Shown in pieces: positions 1-5,095 of a stretch of DNA of 12,663 bases (position 1 is its first letter; each line of letters opens with the position of its first letter). Below the pieces are notes generated by a model. The model was not told the origin of the DNA. It was given only the letters and a program-made list of their open reading frames with translations, and did not search any database. Origin of the DNA: CAXGUU01 sp964012875 (GTDB lineage: Bacteria > Pseudomonadota > Gammaproteobacteria > Ga0077536); the NCBI GenBank assembly GCA_964012875.1, contig CAXGUU010000061.1:1-12663 (forward strand), written 5' to 3'. The translations under genes and the position numbers were made by a program.

Positions 1-902
1 GTCTTGCCTTGGTCGGTCTTGCCTTGGTCGGTCCTGCCTTGGTCGGTCCTGCCTTGGTCGGTCCCGCCTTGGTCGGTCTTGTCTCGGTCGGTATCAGTAA
101 CGCCTGATCCAAACGGGGTTAGCTTCCCCAGATCATCACCGTTATAGTACTTGGCAAAGGCATGTCCATCAGTTGGGAGATAGGCGCGCTCAAGTAGCGT
201 ATGGGTTTCGCGGTCTTCATATCTCCGCCCGCCGTAAAGTATTTTTCGGACCACATCCATGCGAGTCATGGTCGCCCAGTTCATGAAATTTCCACTCCAA
301 TCGCCGGAGACAGTGTCACAGTAATGATCGACCGCAAAATCGGTCGGGTTGAAATACTCGATCCAACCTCCGCCCGGGAAGTTTCTGCGATCATACGAAT
401 AGCACTTGTCGGAATCGAAATAACCGTAATATTCGAAACCGTTGTCGTAGGTCGTTTCTGCCTCCTCAATGAGACCGTCGTCATCAAGATCGGTGTAATC
501 GTTATAAGCTTTCAGGAAGTATTGGTGATCCCGCGAAATGGCAAGCATGACTTTCGACGTTGCATTCTCAAGCGTCGTAATCGGATAGGAGGTGTAGTCG
601 ACTATATTCGCACCAGAAATAGTCGTAAGCCCTGTTGAATCTGAATCGTCAGCCCCCCCTGAGGCCGAACTGCTAGTTTGCGCAGGCGTGGGCAGTGACC
701 AAGGCACTATCAATATGGCGATCACTAACCCCATGAGCCCGCTATAGCGTCGGTTATGACGCCGTCCGGCTTCTTGGTAGTGCGACCGTCCGCATAGCAG
801 CTTCTCAACACCGACGATAGCTACCGTGATCAGCAGCCTGATTAACGCGTAGCCAGAAACTGGGCGTCTCTCGTCTCGCCCGATGGTTTTTAATTTCTGC
901 AT
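1..902 (-). CDS. pilY1: PilY1, type IV pilus tip-associated biogenesis protein (5' part only)
   Basis: The frame opens with ATG at 902 and stays open to the left edge (300 codons, 3' end missing). AGAAGG lies 10 nt before the ATG, over the pilX stop. Residues 116-254 carry the PilY1 N-terminal signature: SKVMLAISRDHQYFLKAYND, then an EF-hand-like loop DLDDDGLIEEAE (138-149), YYGYFD, SGNFMNWATMTRMDVVRK and ERAYLPTDGHAFAKYY. PilY1 is exported, sits at the pilus tip with the minor pilins, and takes part in pilus assembly and adhesion. A Sec-like segment (56-74, ending near TPAQ) would be the export signal; ATG 734 (Met57) is an alternative start just before it, but has no clear ribosome site. 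Residues 17-36 upstream of it resemble a prepilin N-terminus. From residue 271 the protein enters TDQGx pentapeptide repeats that run off the edge. Last gene of the visible minor pilin operon. Confidence 0.93.
   Translation of the reverse strand, partial: MQKLKTIGRDERRPVSGYALIRLLITVAIVGVEKLLCGRSHYQEAGRRHNRRYSGLMGLVIAILIVPWSLPTPAQTSSSASGGADDSDSTGLTTISGANIVDYTSYPITTLENATSKVMLAISRDHQYFLKAYNDYTDLDDDGLIEEAETTYDNGFEYYGYFDSDKCYSYDRRNFPGGGWIEYFNPTDFAVDHYCDTVSGDWSGNFMNWATMTRMDVVRKILYGGRRYEDRETHTLLERAYLPTDGHAFAKYYNGDDLGKLTPFGSGVTDTDRDKTDQGGTDQGRTDQGRTDQGKTDQGK
3..92 (-). repeat. 15-bp tandem repeat inside pilY1 coding TDQG(K/R/G) pentapeptides
   Basis: Six consecutive 15-bp units, read on the minus strand as ACCGACCAAGGCAAG with few changes, continue past the left edge. 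They encode TDRDK, TDQGG, TDQGR, TDQGR, TDQGK, TDQGK (residues 271-300). The unit nearest the start codon is the most diverged; the two at the edge are identical. The unit is five codons long, so gain or loss of units keeps the pilY1 frame. There are no spacers, so this is not a CRISPR array. Confidence 0.95.
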
Positions 903-916
903 TTGAGTTAGGCCTT

Positions 917-1561
917 CTAATTCGTGATGACGTAGCGGTAGTGGGATTCGGTCATCGCCTGGCTCGCGCCGGCACCCGCGGCGCTGGAAATTATCCGGAA
1001 GTACAGGTGTGCCCCGGCATTGGCGGCGCCGGCGCCGGCACCTTCGTAGCCGCTGACCTGCGACGTGTCTGAGCCCGCCGCTGCAACAGATGCGATACGG
1101 GAGATAAACAGATTTGCTTGCATATCGTTGGGAGAGTCGAACTGACCGTCGACGGGGTTGTCGCCATCATGCAGCAAGCGCATATCAATGCCCGCCGCCC
1201 GTAAATCCCAGTGATCTGCGTTGTTGGCCAGGTAAAGTTCCTGCAGGTCTCCCACAAGATTCAGTTCTCCCGGTATAGAAAAACCGGTCGATGTCGCAAC
1301 TGTACCGCCATTGGCCACTGGCCAGCCGCGGTAAAAGACATGGCTATCTAAGGTCTCATGGATACTTGTTCGTGCGGACTCTGAAATTTGAAAGGTTCGC
1401 TTATTGAGTGTTTGATTCGTTGCCATCTTGAGATCGATGGTTGTGGTGCGCATTGCGATAACCGCTAGCATAGTTAATACCACCAACAGTATGAGCGCGA
1501 TGACAAGGGCGACGCCCGATTGGTGTGATCGCGGTCGACGGGTTTGGTGAGTCGGTTTCAT
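917..1561 (-). CDS. pilX: PilX, type IV pilus minor pilin
   Basis: A 214-residue protein with a basic leader ending at Gly16 (HQSG), then an unbroken hydrophobic helix beginning VALVIALILLVVLTMLAVIA and followed by MRTTTIDLKMATNQ, the usual PilX N-terminal pattern. As in PilX/GspK-type tip subunits, position +5 of the mature chain is not glutamate (it is Ile). The protein would be cleaved by the prepilin peptidase PilD and join PilV, PilW and FimT in the complex that primes pilus assembly and carries PilY1. The C-terminal part contains a glycine/alanine-rich stretch (GYEGAGAGAANAG). It begins 4 nt after the pilW stop, with TAGGA just upstream as ribosome site, and ends 14 nt before pilY1, so the genes are almost certainly cotranscribed. 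The function rests on N-terminus, gene order and neighbours. Confidence 0.9.
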   Translation of the reverse strand: MKPTHQTRRPRSHQSGVALVIALILLVVLTMLAVIAMRTTTIDLKMATNQTLNKRTFQISESARTSIHETLDSHVFYRGWPVANGGTVATSTGFSIPGELNLVGDLQELYLANNADHWDLRAAGIDMRLLHDGDNPVDGQFDSPNDMQANLFISRIASVAAAGSDTSQVSGYEGAGAGAANAGAHLYFRIISSAAGAGASQAMTESHYRYVITN

Positions 1562-1565
1562 AGTC

Positions 1566-2663
1566 CTAAGCTCGATTCATATTTCTTATTTGAACGGTGA
1601 AGTCATACTGAGTTCGCCGGAAATTTCGTGCCTCGTTGGGCGGAGTATAGTTATAGTCTTGCAGAAAATAAGTTGTTGTATCGTCGATAGTGTTGTCGCG
1701 CTCAAGATTGGCAATAATGACGCTGACGCGCACAGCGATGACAGCGTTCCACGCATTTGAGGCATTAACCGTTGCGGCGGTCACGTACGTATCAGCAACC
1801 ATATCGGCGTCGGTATCGAGGCCGTAACGCAGCTGCATATTCTCGACGCCTGCAACAACGTCCTGTTCGGTGAACGAAAAATCAGGGTTCAGGGTCATCC
1901 GGACGAGGGTTGGGACACTATCGTCATTGGCATCGCAATTGACCGAGGTGCCACTGAAACCCGGGTTCGAGCATGAACGGATGAAGTACAGCATCGACTG
2001 ATATCGGTAATTGGTAATGGAGAGTGGGTCGCTGGCTGGCTCCATGTCACTGGGCAGCGAGCCGACATCCACGCCTTCGACGATAAAAGCGCGATATCCT
2101 AGTCTAGTCCGCACCCACAGTCCGTCGCCATTAGCACCGAGCATATAGGTGATATCTACGGGCCCTTCGCCGGAGCTCGCGTCCGGTATCGACGGAGCCC
2201 CACTTAGTGGCGGTACATCCGTGTCACCCAATATCACCGTATCTGCATGCGGTGCGCCATAACGGATGAAGAACGCATCGGTGTTAGGCTCATAATTGCT
2301 GGCGTTAATGCAATTCAGGGGTCTCGCGGCGCCGCCGTCGTAGCCGCGAAAGCCAACACTCGAAACCACCGCGCTGCCGGTGCAGTTGATCGCCAGCCCT
2401 GGCACGCCAACGTCGACATTGACTTCATCGGACTCAACGCCGCCCCAGTGATCGGCCAGGCGCAGGTAGTACTGCAGGTGGGAGACTGCGTAACGCGCAT
2501 TCTCGTTCAGAACGCTGGCGCCTTCCTGAATGCGGTACGCCTCCTTGCTGTTGGAGAAGATCTGGATAATGACCGTGAACATGATGACGCTGATAGTCGA
2601 AGCCACCATCAGTTCAACAATAGAGAAGCCGAGTTCGCGACGGTGACGTGGTGCCTCACTCAT
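1566..2663 (-). CDS. pilW: PilW, type IV pilus minor pilin
   Basis: A 365-residue protein with a short charged leader (MSEAPRHRRELG) and the class III prepilin motif G/FSIVELMVASTISVIMFTVI, including Glu at +5. The next stretch (SKEAYRIQEGASVLNENARY followed by LQYYLRLADHWGG) is typical of PilW. The C-terminal half includes RYGLDTDADMVADTYV and a closing YDFTVQIRNM segment, also usual in PilW. It is a minor pilin of the tip/priming complex, processed by PilD and anchored in the inner membrane before assembly. Its ATG overlaps the pilV stop (ATGA, 4 nt), with GAGG 8 nt upstream, which points to translational coupling. A long soluble domain of about 330 residues is normal for this family. No frame damage seen. 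Confidence 0.92.
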   Translation of the reverse strand: MSEAPRHRRELGFSIVELMVASTISVIMFTVIIQIFSNSKEAYRIQEGASVLNENARYAVSHLQYYLRLADHWGGVESDEVNVDVGVPGLAINCTGSAVVSSVGFRGYDGGAARPLNCINASNYEPNTDAFFIRYGAPHADTVILGDTDVPPLSGAPSIPDASSGEGPVDITYMLGANGDGLWVRTRLGYRAFIVEGVDVGSLPSDMEPASDPLSITNYRYQSMLYFIRSCSNPGFSGTSVNCDANDDSVPTLVRMTLNPDFSFTEQDVVAGVENMQLRYGLDTDADMVADTYVTAATVNASNAWNAVIAVRVSVIIANLERDNTIDDTTTYFLQDYNYTPPNEARNFRRTQYDFTVQIRNMNRA

Positions 2664-3256
2664 GGCCAGAACCTCATGACGAATCTATTTAGAGAAAAGC
2701 CGCCGAGTCCGTTGGTTGTCGCGGTATTAGAATAGGTGTCGGTCACCCCGCCGCGTTCAGACGTGCGTTCACGCCACTCGACTTTGATCGCATACACGTT
2801 GCCGTTTCCGTCGCAGGCCCACGCACCATCGGTGCCGTCCTGCGGGGTGCTATCCAGGCAGATCGTGGCATTGACCGAGTTGTCGGTATTAAGCGCGCCG
2901 TCGAAGCGCTTAACGCCAAGCGCCTGCCGCGTTTCACCCAACCAACGGTTGAAATCGTAGTTGGCCATTTCCTGCGGCGCGCAGGCTGTGTTGTCGCAAT
3001 TGACTGTCTCGGCCCCGAGTGCCAGGTACATCCCGTTTGCGACCGCGATTTCGTTTGCACGCATGCGGTCGACCATATTTTCGGCTTGAATTGCGGCGAC
3101 AGAGCGTGTTTGTGATCCTTTCGTATAGCGCAATCCGGAAACCTGTAGCGCAGCTATACCCAACAGGCCAATCGCGAAGATCAGAATTGCGATCAAGACT
3201 TCTACCAGAGTCATTCCGCATTGGCGGTTTGCATACGTTGTGTTCATTACGGGCAT
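2660..3256 (-). CDS. pilV: PilV, type IV pilus minor pilin
   Basis: A 198-residue protein with the prepilin cleavage motif CG/MTLVEVLIAILIFAIGLLG (Glu at +5) and the PilV pattern that follows it, ALQVSGLRYTKGSQTRSVAA then QAENMVDRMRAN. The soluble domain has a likely disulfide pair (Cys and CDNTAC-type cysteines near residues 87-92, plus two later cysteines). It is a minor pilin of the initiation complex below PilY1. ATG 3256 overlaps fimT by 10 nt; an in-frame ATG at 3247 shares its A with the fimT TAA (TAATG) and would shorten the leader by three residues. Neither has a strong ribosome site, so coupling from fimT translation is likely and the exact start is open. The 3' end overlaps pilW. 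Confidence 0.9.
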   Translation of the reverse strand: MPVMNTTYANRQCGMTLVEVLIAILIFAIGLLGIAALQVSGLRYTKGSQTRSVAAIQAENMVDRMRANEIAVANGMYLALGAETVNCDNTACAPQEMANYDFNRWLGETRQALGVKRFDGALNTDNSVNATICLDSTPQDGTDGAWACDGNGNVYAIKVEWRERTSERGGVTDTYSNTATTNGLGGFSLNRFVMRFWP

Positions 3257-3840
3257 GGGATTGCGCTGCCATCAACAAGTTTGGTGCTGACGCTTGAACG
3301 ACCGGTCACTGAAACGAGCACAGCCTTGGCGTAGTCGGCACCGCGGGAGTCACAAATGCGGAAGTGCGCGACTTCCAGCCCCTGGCCTAGACCGTTGTAG
3401 CTGAAGTAGTTGCCTGACGTGTCCGAACGCAGCGTCATATTGGCGTTAGCCAACTGATCGACATAGTTCAAAATGCAGTCGTCGGCGACATCGTCACCGG
3501 CTGTTGCGGCACACGGGTCGTCCAGCGGGTTGCCGGATCCGTCGTCATCGACGTCGAAATCCGCATTGCGGTCGATAAAAGTGATCCAGCCAATCTCCCA
3601 CAACGGCGTGTCGGTACAGGTGGCGCCATCATCGGACGGACACACCACGACCCGCTGGTTCGATCTCACCGCTTCGCTACGGGCGAGTGCCAGGGACGAC
3701 GAGAACAGGTTCAGTTGAGAAGTAATCCGGTTGTTTGCCATCAGCGTCTGAAAATTGGGGACGCCAATGGTCAATAAAATCCCCGTCAGAGCAACAACCA
3801 CCATTAATTCTAGGATTGTAAAGCCGCGCTCTTTTTTCAT
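3247..3840 (-). CDS. fimT: FimT/GspH-type minor pseudopilin
   Basis: First gene of the minor pilin operon. From ATG 3840 it gives 197 residues with the leader MKKERG and the prepilin helix FTILELMVVVALTGILLTIG, followed by VPNFQTLMANNRITSQLNLF and SLALARSEAVRSNQ, the GspH/FimT signature. The C-terminal end (FRICDSRGADYAKAVLVSVTGR) matches the last strands of the GspH fold. The protein is a minor pilin or pseudopilin processed by PilD. An in-frame GTG at 3855 would add five residues, but the ATG gives the usual short leader. A very acidic insert of about 40 residues (DRNADFDVDDDGSG up to the second DD-C pair) sits where relatives have a short Asp/Asn loop. It could bind calcium, but that is a guess. 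Confidence 0.9.
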   Translation of the reverse strand: MKKERGFTILELMVVVALTGILLTIGVPNFQTLMANNRITSQLNLFSSSLALARSEAVRSNQRVVVCPSDDGATCTDTPLWEIGWITFIDRNADFDVDDDGSGNPLDDPCAATAGDDVADDCILNYVDQLANANMTLRSDTSGNYFSYNGLGQGLEVAHFRICDSRGADYAKAVLVSVTGRSSVSTKLVDGSAIPCP

Positions 3841-3920
3841 GTTGTAAGTATGCACCGGCTGGATCGTTTAACCAGGGTGCTTCCGATGAACGGTCAAAAT
3901 TGGCTGCCGAACGGTCTTCA

Positions 3921-3941
3921 AAGTGTGACCGATTCACAGTT
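3921..3941. promoter_or_regulatory. CRP/Vfr-like inverted repeat in the fimT / fur-like divergent region
   Basis: AAGTGTGA-CCGAT-TCACAGTT is an inverted repeat with 7 of 8 matching positions per arm and TGTGA/TCACA cores. CRP-type sites have the same cores with six, not five, bases between them, so this may be a degenerate or different operator. It lies about 90 nt upstream of the fimT start. Vfr, a CRP relative, is known to act on type IV pilus genes in Pseudomonas; the link here is inference. Confidence 0.3.
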
Positions 3942-4057
3942 TGACACGCGCCACTGTGTAACCATTTCCGCCGCGCTGGACTTCGCGTGCGGCACACTCT
4001 CCGGACGGCGACCAGATTTCCGGTCACCCGTTTCTAAATGAAAACGATTCGCGTTTA

Positions 4058-4076
4058 ATCTAGACACAGTCTAGAT
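4058..4076. promoter_or_regulatory. Perfect 19-bp palindrome over the fur-like promoter, probable autoregulatory operator
   Basis: ATCTAGAC-ACA-GTCTAGAT has two perfect 8-bp arms around a 3-bp centre. It lies 20 nt before the fur-like start and covers the proposed -35 element. Its size and layout resemble Fur-superfamily operators (Irr and PerR boxes), though the bases differ from the well-known boxes. Autoregulation by the adjacent gene product is the simplest reading; it could also affect the divergent fimT operon. Confidence 0.6.
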
Positions 4077-4088
4077 CGCCGGTATACT
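4061..4088 (+). promoter_or_regulatory. Promoter of the fur-like gene
   Basis: TAGACA (4061-4066) and TATACT (4083-4088) are separated by 16 bp, a good sigma-70 pair. Transcription would start about seven bases after the -10 element, at or next to the ATG at 4096. No ribosome site precedes that ATG, which fits a leaderless transcript. Confidence 0.55.
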
Positions 4089-4095
4089 GGCTGCT

Positions 4096-4536
4096 ATGTC
4101 GAACGCACGTCCACCCTTAACCGATCGCGACGAGATCGCTGCGGTGTTACGTGCCGCGGAAATTCTAGTCACGCCTCAACGCATTGAAATTGCGAAAGTT
4201 CTACTGGAAAAGAAGCAACATCTGTCAGCCGAAGACGTGCTCGGCCGACTCCAGTCGGGACAAACCACGGTTTCGAAAGCGACCGTCTACAACACCCTCA
4301 AGTTATTCGCTGTTCGAGGGCTGCTCCGAGAAGTCATGGTCGATGCGACGCGCCTGTTCTACGACAGCAATACCGAGCGACACCACCACTTTTACAATAT
4401 CGACGATGGCGAGCTGATTGATGTCGGGCCTGAAGAGCTCAGCATCGTTAACCTGCCAGGGCCGCCGGCGGGCACTGCAACTGATGCGGTTGACGTGGTG
4501 ATCCGAATTCGGAATGTCGAGAACAACACTGGCTAG
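4096..4536 (+). CDS. Fur-family transcriptional regulator, Irr-like
   Basis: A 146-residue protein of the Fur superfamily. The winged-helix part covers about residues 14-90: TPQRIEIAKVLLEKKQHLSAEDVL, then VSKATVYNTLKLFAVRGLLREV, which contains the recognition helix ATVYNTL. The dimer/metal domain opens with RLFYDSNTERHHHFYNIDDGELIDV. The HHHFY motif (His96-98) is what Irr proteins have at their haem/metal site, whereas Fur normally has HHDH followed by cysteines. The protein contains no cysteine at all, so it has neither the structural CxxC zinc sites nor the Cys-Pro haem motif of some Irr proteins. By family it would repress or activate genes of iron, haem or peroxide metabolism. The ATG at 4096 has no ribosome site. 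Monocistronic, divergent from the pilin operon, with a palindrome over its promoter. Family certain, exact ligand not. Confidence 0.88.
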   Translation: MSNARPPLTDRDEIAAVLRAAEILVTPQRIEIAKVLLEKKQHLSAEDVLGRLQSGQTTVSKATVYNTLKLFAVRGLLREVMVDATRLFYDSNTERHHHFYNIDDGELIDVGPEELSIVNLPGPPAGTATDAVDVVIRIRNVENNTG

Positions 4537-4605
4537 CCGCATCCGTGGGAGACGAATTCAGTCGGTAAAGATAGCGCCCTACCGAGCCATAGCGCGCCGT
4601 AACGC

Positions 4606-4614
4606 TGGTATGAT
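4606..4614 (+). promoter_or_regulatory. Extended -10 element of the tRNA-Thr promoter
   Basis: TGGTATGAT combines the TGn extension with a good -10 hexamer (TATGAT, 4609-4614), followed by a very GC-rich discriminator (CGGCCCCCTCGCCCCC). That discriminator is typical of stable-RNA promoters under stringent control. No convincing -35 hexamer is seen 16-18 bp upstream. The tRNA begins 26 nt downstream of the hexamer, leaving room for a short 5' leader. Confidence 0.5.
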
Positions 4615-4640
4615 TCGGCCCCCTCGCCCCCACCATCCGT

Positions 4641-4716
<76 letters not shown>

Positions 4717-4786
4717 TTTCTGTATTGCTACTGCAACTGGTTCGGTACGGAGTATTGACGCGCGTGCAGTGGGATCGCTGTGATTT

Positions 4787-4800
4787 AGTGCCTAGGCACT
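4787..4800. repeat. Perfect 14-bp palindrome AGTGCCTAGGCACT
   Basis: The sequence equals its own reverse complement over 14 bp, without a spacer. It lies about 70 nt after the tRNA-Thr gene and 295 nt before the RND exporter start. It may be a protein-binding site; no neighbouring gene encodes an obvious partner other than the Fur-like regulator, whose own palindrome shares the CTAG centre but not the arms. Confidence 0.5.
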
Positions 4801-5004
4801 CATATTGACTCGTGCAATGGGCCGTTCTTGGTCCTGGATTGTGAGCACGCATCCTAAAGCTGATTCTCGGAGTGTAAAGAACCCTAGGGAAACGGGTGTT
4901 TTTCGGCCAAAATTTGAGAAGATTTTGTCAAGAATTCATCTACTTTCGGTCGTAGCGGCGCGTGTTCAGCCCGCTATTGAGGGAGACTAGTCCAGTTCAG
5001 AACG

Positions 5005-5040
5005 GCAGTCCGTTTCAAACCATTGAATTTGAAGGACTGC
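5005..5040. promoter_or_regulatory. Long hairpin upstream of the RND exporter
   Basis: GCAGTCC (5005-5011) pairs with GGACTGC (5034-5040), and TTCAAA (5014-5019) pairs with TTTGAA (5028-5033). There is a 2-nt bulge (GT) on the left arm and an 8-nt loop (CCATTGAA). There is no T tract after it on either strand, so it is not a standard intrinsic terminator. It ends 55 nt before the exporter ATG and could be an operator or a structured 5' leader. Confidence 0.45.
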
Positions 5041-5095
5041 AAATTAATTGGTCTGCATATTCCGAGACATAATGAGCATAATGACAGGAACAGAC

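Larger units (their letters stand above)
4717..5095. other. Gene-free stretch between tRNA-Thr and the RND exporter
   Basis: About 380 bp with no convincing coding frame. It contains a perfect 14-bp palindrome (4787-4800), a small CCCTAGGG palindrome (4882-4889) followed closely by a run of five T, and a long hairpin (5005-5040). The part after 4900 is richer in A/T than the surrounding genes. No repeat of the tRNA 3' end is seen downstream, so there is no sign of an integrated element attached to the tRNA. Confidence 0.6.

Noticed and set aside
1..92. Short repeats as a CRISPR array
   Set aside because: Units are directly adjacent 15-mers without spacers and are in frame with pilY1.
201..638. 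Plus-strand 145-codon ORF
   Set aside because: Antisense shadow of pilY1, whose minus-strand translation is clearly conserved.
4562..4585. TCGGTA...TACCGA hairpin after the Fur-like gene as terminator
   Set aside because: Only 6 bp with a 12-nt loop and no T tract; insufficient for a terminator call.
4881..4903. ACCC...GGGT stem followed by a T run as a terminator for the tRNA transcript
   Set aside because: The stem is only 4 bp and it is 165 nt past the tRNA.
4805..4990. Plus-strand 61-codon ORF in the tRNA-RND gap
   Set aside because: TTG start without ribosome site, no recognisable motif, composition like non-coding sequence.
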